The position numbers and the translations under genes were made by a program. The notes under the pieces were generated by a model. That model was not told the origin of the DNA, made no database searches, and saw nothing but the letters and a program-made list of their open reading frames with translations. From Mangrovicoccus algicola (GTDB lineage: Bacteria; Pseudomonadota; Alphaproteobacteria; Rhodobacterales; Rhodobacteraceae), in contig NZ_JACVXA010000043.1 of assembly GCF_014903745.1 (NCBI RefSeq), forward strand, positions 1 to 43,959: a DNA stretch of 43,959 nt, read 5' to 3'. The first letter of the stretch is position 1, and every line of letters begins with the position of its first letter. Below, piece after piece: positions 1 through 7,280 of this stretch.

Positions 1-322
1 CCGCACCCCGGCCACGCGCCATCCTCCCCCACCGCCCCGCGCGGCCACCGCCGGACGGATCGCCGCCCCGTTTCCCCGCCCCCGCCATCGCTGGCAAGGG
101 CGGCAGGACCCGACGGGCCGGACCGCGGCGGAGACGAGCCGACCGGCGTCTCCGGCGGCGCATCTGCGTCAGCCGCCGGACGGCGCCGACCGCGGCCTGG
201 CCCGGCCCGGCAGGCCCGCCCGACGAGCCGCGGCAGGGATCGGGAATGGACCATCAAGGGCACTTGCACTGTCCGGACGGCCGATGTAGAAGCCGCGAAC
301 ACCACGGCCTTTCACGGCTCTA
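1..322. other. Gene-free GC-rich stretch upstream of tRNA-Cys
   Basis: No protein gene or RNA gene is recognisable here. The only feature I can support is the tRNA-Cys promoter near its right end. The left part is strongly GC-rich and could be the 3' flank of a gene outside the window. Confidence 0.5.
264..292 (+). promoter_or_regulatory. Promoter of tRNA-Cys
   Basis: TTGCAC (264-269) and TAGAAG (287-292) are separated by exactly 17 bp. Transcription would start near 299, about 24 nt before the mature tRNA. All five tRNA genes in this window have a similar element with a 17-bp spacer. Confidence 0.6.
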
Positions 323-396
323 GGCGAGTTGGCGGAGTGGTGACGCAGCGGATTGCAAATCCGTGTACACCGGTTCGATTCCGGTACTCGCCTCCA
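323..396 (+). tRNA. tRNA-Cys (anticodon GCA)
   Basis: The acceptor arms GGCGAGT and ACTCGCC pair, the anticodon loop reads TTGCAAA with GCA in the centre, the T loop is GGTTCGATTCC, and CCA is encoded at 394-396. The integrase remnant that starts just 3' of it marks this tRNA as the likely former attachment site of a mobile element. Confidence 0.95.
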
Positions 397-399
397 ATA

Positions 400-857
400 T
401 ACTCAAAGACGTAGCTGGTTCCTCTTCTCGGGGTGTCACTGTAGGTATCAGGTTCTTTCCCTGATCCCCGTTCGTTCCCCGTGTCCTTTCGCTTCTCTGC
501 CGCCTGCCGCGCCCGCGTGATCTGCGCCATGTAGCGATAGCTCATCTTGCCGCCGGTCTGCGTCCGCAGGATCGGGCACTCCGCCACAGTACCGCCAAAC
601 CGCGCCCGCGCATCGAGCAGCGCGGCTTTCAGCTCCGCTGTGCAGGGCAATTGAAGCGCGCAGCCAGTCTTGTTCCGCTGAACCGCCAACGTGTCGCCGT
701 CAAAGTCCGACCAGGCGGAATCCGCCCACTCCCCTGGCCGCTGCACCGTACCCTCACCGATCTCGAAGATAAGTCGCTCGACAGTCGTCGCATTCTCGCG
801 GAAGGCGGCCACAGCGTGATCTGTCCACGGTGGAAGTGCCGAAGACTGGCGGCAGCG
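400..857 (-). pseudogene. Remnant of a tyrosine integrase with internal deletion
   Basis: The reading frame (GTG at 812, open back to about 857) resembles the second half of Rhodobacterales phage/island integrases: a LPPWTD segment, a GTVQRPGEW-like stretch, then YRYMAQ, RARQAAEKRK and a DTGNER-like tail. In intact members of this type about 50-60 residues with the catalytic R-H-x-x-R, H and Tyr lie between MAQI and RARQA; here they are missing and the frame is kept, so the protein cannot be an active recombinase. The N-terminal half is also missing. The frame has no stop before tRNA-Cys and would run antisense through it to 312. Location directly 3' of a tRNA is typical of such elements. Family assignment is from remembered family patterns; the deletion is inferred. 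Confidence 0.6.
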
Positions 858-867
858 CCGCCGAACA

Positions 868-1152
868 TCATGAAATCAAGTTTGCAATAACTGGGATGGC
901 TTGAAGTAGCGCGCCCGCGGCAACAAGGTACAAGCCGCGCGCTGCGCCGCGCCAAGCCTTCTGACTGGCACGGGCAGATTTGGACTTCCGCCAATTCGCT
1001 GGGTCGTTCTCCGCCAGTCTTGGCACAGTGTCTTCACCAGATTGGCGCGGGTTCGTCCTGATTGCCCACGATGCCGTCACGGCACCGGCAACTGTGAGAA
1101 GAATGCCAGCAAGGGAGGTTACATCCTTCCAGTGCTCAGCCAACCAATCCAT
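868..1152 (-). CDS. Small two-helix membrane protein, unknown function
   Basis: 94 aa. Two hydrophobic segments are visible, at about residues 12-32 and 73-93, with a polar basic stretch between them (rich in Arg, Lys and Ser). No family is recognised. It ends where the integrase remnant begins and has a weak ribosome-binding site. Both lie between tRNA-Cys and tRNA-Ser, so it is probably cargo left from the same element. It could also be a fortuitous frame. Confidence 0.4.
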   Translation of the reverse strand: MDWLAEHWKDVTSLAGILLTVAGAVTASWAIRTNPRQSGEDTVPRLAENDPANWRKSKSARASQKAWRGAARGLYLVAAGALLQAIPVIANLIS

Positions 1153-1314
1153 GAAGCATGCCGTGCCTTGCTGCCGGCCGGAAGCACGCTTGACCTATCT
1201 TCCGGCGGTGCCGCCATGTCGCAGCCTGTCGCGTTCAAGCGTTTTTCTGCTGGCGGGCAGATTGGCGGATGCGGCACCAAAAATCACAAATTTTCAAATT
1301 ATTTCGAATAAATG

Positions 1315-1404
1315 TGGCGGAGGAGGTGGGATTCGAACCCACGGTACGCTCTCACGCACGCCGGTTTTCAAGACCGGTGCAATCGACCACTCTGCCACTC
1401 CTCC
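1315..1404 (-). tRNA. tRNA-Ser (anticodon TGA)
   Basis: On the minus strand the acceptor arms GGAGGAG and CTCCTCC pair, the anticodon loop is CTTGAAA (TGA), a long class-II variable arm is present, the T loop is GGTTCGAATCC, and CCA is encoded (complement of 1315-1317). Length is 90 nt, as expected for tRNA-Ser. Confidence 0.95.
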
Positions 1405-1441
1405 GCGCGGGCCGCCGCCGGAGCGCGGGCCGCCGGACTGT

Positions 1442-1470
1442 GTCATGACGAGCAATGCGGCCGAGGTCAA
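1442..1470 (-). promoter_or_regulatory. Promoter of tRNA-Ser
   Basis: Minus-strand TTGACC (complement of 1465-1470) and CATGAC (complement of 1442-1447), spacer 17 bp. It closely resembles the rpmB promoter in this window. Confidence 0.55.
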
Positions 1471-1546
1471 GCACGGCCGCGGGTTCCGCCGCCGGGAGCC
1501 CCATGGTATCGCGATTGCATGTGGATCGTGACGTAAGGAGAAGCCG

Positions 1547-1993
1547 ATGGCGCTCGTCCAGGAATTCAAGGCCTTCATCTCGCGCGGCAATGTCATGGAC
1601 ATGGCCGTGGGCATCATCGTCGGCGCCGCCTTCACCGGCATCGTCAGCTCGCTGGTCGCGGATCTGATCAACCCGATCCTGGGGCTGATCGTCGGCGGCA
1701 TCGACTTCACCGACCTGGCCGTCACCTTCGGCGAGGGCGAGACCGCCGCCACCCTGGCCTATGGCCGCTTCATCATGGCCGTGATCAACTTCCTGATCAT
1801 CGCCTGGGTGGTGTTCCTGCTGGTCAAGCTGGTCAACCGCATCAAGGACGGGCTGACGCAGAAGACCAAGGATGACGAGCCCGATCCCGCCGATGCGGCG
1901 GAACTGCCCGCACCCACCGAGACCGAGATCCTCGCCGAGATTCGCGACCTGCTGAAGGCCCGGGCCGCCCCGGGGCCGCAAACCGGCGCGTGA
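1547..1993 (+). CDS. mscL: Large-conductance mechanosensitive channel MscL
   Basis: 148 aa, a normal length for MscL. It forms a homopentameric inner-membrane pore that opens under high membrane tension and releases solutes on osmotic downshock. The N-terminal amphipathic helix ([13 protein letters not shown]) and TM1 ([19 protein letters not shown]) are typical of the family. TM2 lies at about residues 76-100, followed by a charged C-terminal bundle (EIRDLL motif). AAGGAG at 1535-1540 sets the ATG start. It is followed by a hairpin terminator, so it appears to be transcribed alone. Confidence 0.97.
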   Translation: MALVQEFKAFISRGNVMDMAVGIIVGAAFTGIVSSLVADLINPILGLIVGGIDFTDLAVTFGEGETAATLAYGRFIMAVINFLIIAWVVFLLVKLVNRIKDGLTQKTKDDEPDPADAAELPAPTETEILAEIRDLLKARAAPGPQTGA

Positions 1994-2017
1994 CCGCCCG
2001 CCCCGGGCGGGGCTTTT
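1994..2017 (+). terminator. Terminator of mscL
   Basis: Just after the mscL stop, GC-rich complementary runs (for example CCGCCC 1994-1999 with GGGCGG 2005-2010, or GCCCC 2000-2004 with GGGGC 2009-2013) are followed by TTTT at 2014-2017. The T run is shared with the proposed selD -35 box. Confidence 0.6.
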
Positions 2018-2042
2018 CCCGCCCGGCGATCCCGGCTAGGAG
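2014..2042 (+). promoter_or_regulatory. Candidate selD promoter
   Basis: TTTTCC (2014-2019), 17-bp spacer, TAGGAG (2037-2042). The -35 is poor, but the same TTTTCC/TTTTCT-N17-TAG arrangement is seen before xseA and ftsY. Confidence 0.35.
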
Positions 2043-2099
2043 GGCCCCGCGCGACGGCGGCCGCAAAGTCGGCGCCATGCGCCAGCCAGGGAGACCCAG

Positions 2100-4292
2100 A
2101 TGAATCCGTCAGCCCTCCCGCTCCTGCGGGACCTGGTCCTGGCGGGCGGCGGCCACGCCCATGCCCTGATCCTGCGGCGCTGGGGGATGCGCCCGGTGCC
2201 CGGCATCCGGCTGAGCGTGATCAATCCCGGCCCCGTCGCCGCCTATTCGGGCATGCTGCCCGGCCATGTCGCCGGACATTACGACAGCCGGGAAATGGAG
2301 ATCGACCTCGTGCGGCTGGCGCGGTTCGCCGGGGCGCGCCTGATCGCCGGCGCCGTGACCGGCATCGACGCGCAGGCGCGGCGCCTCGACGTGGCCGGCC
2401 GTGGCAGCATCGGCTACGATCTGCTGTCGCTGGATATCGGCATCACCACCCGGATGACCGCACCGCCCGGCTTCGCCGAACACGCCCTGCCCGCCAAGCC
2501 GCTGGCGGGATTCGCCGCGGGGTGGCGGGATTTCCTGGCGCAGGTCGCGGCAGGCCATGCGGCACCGCGCGTCGCGGTGATCGGTGCCGGGCTGGCAGGG
2601 GCGGAGCTGGCCCTGTCGATGCGCCACCGCCTGTCCGCGATTGCCGCCGGCCCCGCCGTCACGCTGATCGACCATGGCGCCGCCCTCGCGGGCGTGCCCG
2701 CCCGCGCCCGGCGCCGCCTGCTCGCAGAACTGGCCGCCTGCGGCATCGCCGTGATCGAAGACGCACCGGTCGCCGCCTTCACCGCCTCCGGCCCCCGCCT
2801 GGCCGACGGGCGGCAGATCGCGGCCGCGCTGACCGTGGGGGCCGCGGGGGCCGCCCCCGCCCCCTGGCTGCAGGACAGCGGCCTGGCATTGCGCGACGGA
2901 TTCGTCGCGGTCGATGCCCATTTGCGCAGCCTCAGCCACGAGACCGTCTTCGCCTGCGGAGATTGCGCGCATCTGAGCGCCTCGCCGCGCCCCAAGGCAG
3001 GGGTGTTCGCCGTGCGCGCCGCCCCCGTGCTGGAGCACAACCTGCGCGCCGCGCTGACGGAGACGCCCCTCCGGCCCTTCCGGCCGCAGCGCAGCTATCT
3101 GAAACTGGTCTCGCTGGGGCCGAAATCGGCCCTGGCCCAGAAGGGGCCGCTGCTGATGAGCGGGCCGCGGATGTGGCGCTGGAAGGACCGGATCGACCGT
3201 CGCTTCATGGAGAAATTCGACGACCTTCCCCCCATGCCCGCCCCGGCCCTGCCCCGCGGCGCCCCGCCCGCGCTGGCCCGCGAATTTCCGTCGGACGCAC
3301 CGGTATGCGGCGGCTGCGGGGCCAAGGTGGGGGCCGGGGCGCTGAGCCATGCGCTGGCCGGGCTGGCGCCCCCCCAAGCCGCCGAGCTGCAGAACCGGCC
3401 GGGCGACGATGCCGCGATCCTGAAGGCCGGGGATCGCTGGCAGGTGATCAGCACGGACCATCTGCGCGCCGTGACCGAGGATTGGGGGCTGATGGCGCGG
3501 ATCGCGCTGAACCACGCGATGGGCGATGTCTGGGCGATGGGGGCGACACCGCAGCTGGCCTTGGCGCAGATCGTCATCCCGCGGATGTCCGCGGCGCTGC
3601 AGGAACGCACCCTGGCCGAGATCACCGCGGCCACCGCGGATCTCTGCACCCGGATCGGCGCGGCGCTGGCGGGCGGTCACACGACCATGGGCGCCGAGAC
3701 GACGATCGGCTTCACCGTCACCGGGCTCAGCCCGCAGCCGCCGGTCTCGAAGGCCGGGGCGCGCCCGGGCGACGTCCTGATCCTGACCGGCGCGCTCGGC
3801 AGCGGCACGATCCTGGCGGGGGAGATGCGGATGCAGGCGCGCGGCGCCTGGGTGGCCGATCTGCTGGGGCAGATGGCCGAGCCGCCCGTGGCGGAGGCCG
3901 CCGCGCTGGCCGGGCGCGCCCATGCGATGACCGATGTGACGGGGTTCGGGCTGGCGGGCCATGCGCTGGAGATGGCGCGGGCCTCGGGCGTGCAGATGGT
4001 GCTGCAGCTTGACGACCTGCCCTTCCATGACGGCGCGCGGGAGCTTTGCGCGGCGGGCATCCGGTCGACCATCTACGAGGATAACCGCGCGGCGACCAAC
4101 TGGCAGATGAGCGGACGGAGCGAGGATCCGCGCGTGCCGCTGCTGCACGATCCGCAGACCTGCGGCGGGTTCCTGGCGGCGCTGCCGCGCAAGGCGGCAG
4201 AGGAGGCGCTGGCCGAGATCGGGGCGGCAGGCGGCACGGCGCGGATCGTCGGCCATGTGGCACAGGGCGCGCCGGGGATCGTGCTTGGCTGA
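2100..4292 (+). CDS. selD: Selenide, water dikinase fused to an FAD oxidoreductase domain
   Basis: 730 aa, about twice the length of ordinary SelD. Residues 1-380 are a pyridine-nucleotide-disulfide/NDH-2-like flavoprotein: AGGGHAH at 15-21 for FAD, VIGAGLAG at 160-167 for a second nucleotide, and ACGDCAH at 285-291 near the FAD end. Residues 395-730 are SelD, which makes selenophosphate from selenide and ATP: Cys403/Cys406 and Lys409 (CGGCGAK) at the active site, GDDAA at 435-439, STDH with Asp453, and a GGHTT motif. The catalytic residue is Cys, not selenocysteine. AGGGAG precedes the ATG. No selA, selB or selU lies nearby. The flavoprotein part might supply reduced selenide, which is inference. 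Confidence 0.93.
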   Translation: MNPSALPLLRDLVLAGGGHAHALILRRWGMRPVPGIRLSVINPGPVAAYSGMLPGHVAGHYDSREMEIDLVRLARFAGARLIAGAVTGIDAQARRLDVAGRGSIGYDLLSLDIGITTRMTAPPGFAEHALPAKPLAGFAAGWRDFLAQVAAGHAAPRVAVIGAGLAGAELALSMRHRLSAIAAGPAVTLIDHGAALAGVPARARRRLLAELAACGIAVIEDAPVAAFTASGPRLADGRQIAAALTVGAAGAAPAPWLQDSGLALRDGFVAVDAHLRSLSHETVFACGDCAHLSASPRPKAGVFAVRAAPVLEHNLRAALTETPLRPFRPQRSYLKLVSLGPKSALAQKGPLLMSGPRMWRWKDRIDRRFMEKFDDLPPMPAPALPRGAPPALAREFPSDAPVCGGCGAKVGAGALSHALAGLAPPQAAELQNRPGDDAAILKAGDRWQVISTDHLRAVTEDWGLMARIALNHAMGDVWAMGATPQLALAQIVIPRMSAALQERTLAEITAATADLCTRIGAALAGGHTTMGAETTIGFTVTGLSPQPPVSKAGARPGDVLILTGALGSGTILAGEMRMQARGAWVADLLGQMAEPPVAEAAALAGRAHAMTDVTGFGLAGHALEMARASGVQMVLQLDDLPFHDGARELCAAGIRSTIYEDNRAATNWQMSGRSEDPRVPLLHDPQTCGGFLAALPRKAAEEALAEIGAAGGTARIVGHVAQGAPGIVLG

Positions 4293-4369
4293 CGATCTGC
4301 CGCGCGGACAGACGTGGATTTCCCGCCATCGCCCCTAGATACTGGGGCGAAAGACAAACGGAGACCTCC

Positions 4370-5407
4370 ATGCCCCTCGATCTCGACCTCCTCAAACGCC
4401 TTTGCGAAACCCCCGGCGTGCCGGGCGCCGAGGACCGCGTGCGCGACCTGATCCGCGCCGAGGTCCTGCCCCATTGCGACGAGATCCGCATCGATGCGAT
4501 GGGATCGCTCCTGTGCCGCAAGGCCGGACAGGGCGAGCATCCGCAGAAGGTCATGCTGCTGTGCCACATGGACGAGATCGGCTTCCTCGTCAGCCATGTC
4601 AGCGACGAGGGCTGGGTCCATGTCCTGCCCGTGGGCGGGTTCGATCCGCGCACCCTGTTCGCGCGCCGGGTGCTGGTCTGCACCGAGTCGGGCGACCTCA
4701 AGGGGGTGATGAACCCCTCCGGCAAGGGGCTGCACATCTCCTCGCCCGAGGAACGCAAGAAGGTCCCCGAGGTGCACGAGTTCTACATCGATCTCGGGCT
4801 CGGCAAGGCGGCCAAGGACGTGGTCCGCGTGGGCGACATGGTGGTGATGGACGAACCCTTCCTGGAGATGGGCGAGAAGATCGTGTCGAAGGCGCTCGAC
4901 AACCGCATCGCCTGCTACCTCGGCATCCAGGCGCTGAAGAGCCTGTCGGGCAGGATGCCGGAGGCCGAGATCCACGTCGCCTTCACCTGCCAGGAAGAGG
5001 TCGGGCTGCGCGGCGCGCGCACGGCCGCCCATGCCATTGCCCCCGATATCGGCATCGGCGTGGACACGACCCTGGCCTGCGACACGCCCGGCGTGGGCGA
5101 GGTCGACCGGGTGACGAAACAGGGCGACGGCTTCGGCCTGCATCTGCGCGATTCCTCCTTCATCGCCGACAGGGCGCTGGCAGCGGAATTCGCGGCGCTG
5201 GCCGACAGCCGCGGCATTCCGTTCCAGCGCACGATGCTGCGCGCGGGCGGACAGGATGGCGCGGCGGCCCAGCAGGCGGCGGCAGGCGCGCGCGCCATCG
5301 GCATCGTGGTGGGAACACGCTACATCCACACGGTTTGCGAGATGATCCACAAGGGCGACCTGGAAGCGGCCGAGGCCGTTCTGGCAGCCTATCTGGGCGG
5401 CTTGTGA
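4370..5407 (+). CDS. M42-family metallo-aminopeptidase
   Basis: 345 aa, the usual size for the M42 (glutamyl/deblocking aminopeptidase, once misnamed endoglucanase) family. These are cytosolic di-metal peptidases forming large tetrahedral oligomers that trim peptides. Expected metal ligands and acids are visible: His66 and Asp68 (CHMDEIG), Asp177 (LDNR), Glu209/Glu210 (CQEEVG), Asp232 (VDTT) and His320 (YIHT). GGAGA precedes the ATG. It stands alone between selD and a strong terminator. Family assignment is secure; the natural peptide substrate is not known from sequence. Confidence 0.93.
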   Translation: MPLDLDLLKRLCETPGVPGAEDRVRDLIRAEVLPHCDEIRIDAMGSLLCRKAGQGEHPQKVMLLCHMDEIGFLVSHVSDEGWVHVLPVGGFDPRTLFARRVLVCTESGDLKGVMNPSGKGLHISSPEERKKVPEVHEFYIDLGLGKAAKDVVRVGDMVVMDEPFLEMGEKIVSKALDNRIACYLGIQALKSLSGRMPEAEIHVAFTCQEEVGLRGARTAAHAIAPDIGIGVDTTLACDTPGVGEVDRVTKQGDGFGLHLRDSSFIADRALAAEFAALADSRGIPFQRTMLRAGGQDGAAAQQAAAGARAIGIVVGTRYIHTVCEMIHKGDLEAAEAVLAAYLGGL

Positions 5408-5412
5408 CCGGA

Positions 5413-5433
5413 GGGGGCGGCGACGCCCCCTTT
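5413..5433 (+). terminator. Terminator of the M42 peptidase gene
   Basis: A perfect 7-bp stem GGGGGCG (5413-5419) / CGCCCCC (5424-5430) with tetraloop GCGA, followed by TTT, 6 nt after the stop codon. Confidence 0.75.
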
Positions 5434-5470
5434 CCCCCGCCAGGGGCGGAACATGCCGGGCAGAAACGCA

Positions 5471-5497
5471 AAAACCCGGCCGCAAGGGCCGGGTTTT
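5471..5497 (-). terminator. Terminator of tRNA-Asp (works on either strand)
   Basis: An 11-bp perfect stem, AAAACCCGGCC (5471-5481) with GGCCGGGTTTT (5487-5497), loop of 5. On the minus strand it ends in TTTT and lies about 20 nt after the tRNA-Asp 3' end. On the plus strand it is a second stop for the peptidase gene. Confidence 0.8.
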
Positions 5498-5518
5498 GCA
5501 TATCTCCCGAAGGAGAAG

Positions 5519-5595
5519 TGGCGCGGTTGACGGGGCTCGAACCCGCGACCCCCGGCGTGACAGGCCGGTACTCTAACCAACTGAGCTACAACCGC
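5519..5595 (-). tRNA. tRNA-Asp (anticodon GTC), copy 1
   Basis: Minus-strand acceptor GCGGTTG pairs with CAACCGC, the anticodon loop is CTGTCAC (GTC), the T loop is GGTTCGAGCCC, and CCA is encoded. It is identical to the copy at 7113-7189. Confidence 0.95.
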
Positions 5596-5606
5596 GTTGT
5601 CCGGCG

Positions 5607-5635
5607 CGTATAGCCATGGGTGCGGGCGGCCGCAA
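5607..5635 (-). promoter_or_regulatory. Promoter of tRNA-Asp copy 1
   Basis: Minus-strand TTGCGG (complement of 5630-5635), 17-bp spacer, TATACG (complement of 5607-5612). It fits between the tRNA and the stop of the MFS gene at 5645. Confidence 0.6.
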
Positions 5636-5644
5636 GCATTTTCC

Positions 5645-6967
5645 TTACGTCACCCCGGAAATTTTCCCGCCCCGCCCGGCGCGCAGATCGAACAGCCCGT
5701 ATGCCGCCACGAGAAGGAAACAGCCCCCCGGCACCAGATAGCCCGCGACGGGCCCCGCCGCGTCGGCCACCGCGCCGAAGACCAGCGGCAGGAGCGCGCC
5801 GCCGAGGATCGCCATGACCAGCCCGGCCGAGCCGAATTTCGTGTCCGCGCCCAGCCCCTCCAGCGCGATGCCGTAGATGGTGGGAAACATCAGCGACAGC
5901 GCGGCGGAACACGCCACCACCGCCGCCACCCCGATCCCGCCGGGCAGCAGCACCGCCACCAGGCACAGCCCCGCCCCCAGCGCCGCCATCAGGGCCAGCA
6001 GCAAGGCGGGACGCACCCGCCCCATGACCCAGGTCATCACGAAGCGCGAGACGAGGAAGACCAGCAGGCTGGCCTGCAGGTACCAGCCCGCCTGCGCCTC
6101 GGTGCCGCCGATGGCCGCGATCACGTAGGGAATGGTGAAGGTCCAGACGCAGGTCTGCGCGCCGACATTGAAGAACTGCGCCGCCACGCCCAGCCGGTAA
6201 TGCCGGTTGGCCGCCAGCCGCCGCAGCGTTGCGCCGACGCGCAGCTGGCGATCCGCCGCCGCCGCGCTTTCGCCCGCGGCGGGCATGGGGCACAGCGCCA
6301 CCGCCAGCCACAGCACCGCCAGCACCGCGGCAAAGCCGACATAGGGGGTCATCACCGCCTGCAGCTCGGCGGATCTCATTGCCAGCAAGGCCTCCCGGCC
6401 CAGCCCGGCACGGTCCTCGGCGCTGGCCGGGTTCAGATGCGGCAGGATCAGCACCGTCGAGAGCAGGACGCCGATATTCGTGCCCACGGGGTTGAAGGCC
6501 TGGGCCAGGTTCAGCCGCCGCGTCGCCGTGGCTTGCGGCCCCAGCGCGATGACCAGCGGATTGGCCGAGGTTTCCAGGATCGACAATCCCCCCGCCAGCA
6601 GGAACAGCGCCGCCAGGAAAGTGCCGTAGGTCATGGTCAGGCTGGCGGGATAGAACATCACCGCGCCGAGGATCGCGCAGCCCAGTCCCGTCAGGATGCC
6701 CGCCCGGTAGGAAAACCGGCGGATCAGGAAGGCCGCCGGCAGCGCGAGGCAGAAATACGCCCCGTAATAGGCGAATTGCACCAGCGAGGCCTGCAGCGTG
6801 CTCATGGAGAAGACGCGGCTAAAGACCTGCACCAGCGGATCGGTCATGTTCGCCGCTACGCCCCAGGCCGCGAAACAGGCGGTGATCAGAATGAAGGGGA
6901 GCCGACCCGTGCCGATGCGCGCCGCGTGCCGGCCGCCCCCTGCCGAAGTTGCAGTTTCGGATGCCAT
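5645..6967 (-). CDS. Sugar MFS transporter, fucose permease (FucP/FHS) family
   Basis: 440 aa with about twelve hydrophobic segments, an inner-membrane proton-coupled sugar importer. The first segment carries the FucP-type motif (AAWGVAANMTDPLVQVF), and QASLVQFAYYGAYF and ETSANPLVIALG are family hallmarks. I chose the ATG at 6967 because GGGAGG precedes it. An upstream TTG at 6991 gives 8 extra residues and lacks such a site. No sugar-metabolism gene is adjacent, so the substrate stays open (L-fucose, other deoxy-sugars or hexoses). It lies between two identical tRNA-Asp genes on the same strand. An imperfect dyad upstream may be an operator. Confidence 0.9.
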   Translation of the reverse strand: MASETATSAGGGRHAARIGTGRLPFILITACFAAWGVAANMTDPLVQVFSRVFSMSTLQASLVQFAYYGAYFCLALPAAFLIRRFSYRAGILTGLGCAILGAVMFYPASLTMTYGTFLAALFLLAGGLSILETSANPLVIALGPQATATRRLNLAQAFNPVGTNIGVLLSTVLILPHLNPASAEDRAGLGREALLAMRSAELQAVMTPYVGFAAVLAVLWLAVALCPMPAAGESAAAADRQLRVGATLRRLAANRHYRLGVAAQFFNVGAQTCVWTFTIPYVIAAIGGTEAQAGWYLQASLLVFLVSRFVMTWVMGRVRPALLLALMAALGAGLCLVAVLLPGGIGVAAVVACSAALSLMFPTIYGIALEGLGADTKFGSAGLVMAILGGALLPLVFGAVADAAGPVAGYLVPGGCFLLVAAYGLFDLRAGRGGKISGVT

Positions 6968-6982
6968 CTTGCCCTCCCCCGA

Positions 6983-7005
6983 ATTAATCAAACCAGTAGA
7001 CTAAT
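6983..7005. promoter_or_regulatory. Imperfect dyad upstream of the MFS gene, possible operator
   Basis: ATTAATC (6983-6989) and GACTAAT (6999-7005) form a 6-of-7 inverted repeat with a 9-bp spacer, in the only AT-rich piece of this intergenic region, 16 bp upstream of the chosen start. It may bind a repressor; no regulator gene is nearby. Confidence 0.25.
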
Positions 7006-7049
7006 AAGGCGGCCCATGTCCACGCCGGAGCGACAGGCAAACGCAATCT

Positions 7050-7072
7050 CCCCGGCGCACGGGGCGCCGGGG
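7050..7072 (-). terminator. Hairpin 3' of tRNA-Asp copy 2, possible terminator
   Basis: CCCCGGCGC (7050-7058) pairs perfectly with GCGCCGGGG (7064-7072), loop of 5. Partly complementary GGCAAA/TTTGCC flank it. There is no good T run, so termination is uncertain. Confidence 0.35.
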
Positions 7073-7112
7073 CGATTTGCCTTCAGGATGTCCTGAGGGA
7101 GGTCCACGTAAG

Positions 7113-7189
7113 TGGCGCGGTTGACGGGGCTCGAACCCGCGACCCCCGGCGTGACAGGCCGGTACTCTAACCAACTGAGCTACAACCGC
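7113..7189 (-). tRNA. tRNA-Asp (anticodon GTC), copy 2
   Basis: Same sequence as 5519-5595: acceptor GCGGTTG/CAACCGC, anticodon loop CTGTCAC, CCA encoded. The identity extends only a few bases into the flanks, so the two genes do not come from a recent long duplication. Confidence 0.95.
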
Positions 7190-7198
7190 GTGTGGCGG

Positions 7199-7227
7199 GG
7201 GATAGTCATAGCCACGGGGGAGGTCAA
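7199..7227 (-). promoter_or_regulatory. Promoter of tRNA-Asp copy 2
   Basis: Minus-strand TTGACC (complement of 7222-7227), 17-bp spacer, TATCCC (complement of 7199-7204). It differs from the promoter of copy 1, so the two genes are separate transcription units. Confidence 0.55.
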
Positions 7228-7280
7228 GCCGCTTTCGGCAGGTTTTTGATCCTCCCCTGCGTCACCCTCGCCTCCCGGCC

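Noticed and set aside
312-399. C-terminal extension of the integrase remnant
   Set aside because: It is the antisense of tRNA-Cys and is open only because the native integrase end was lost or lies before it.
2109-4256. 715-codon minus-strand frame opposite selD
   Set aside because: Shadow of selD; no domain pattern.
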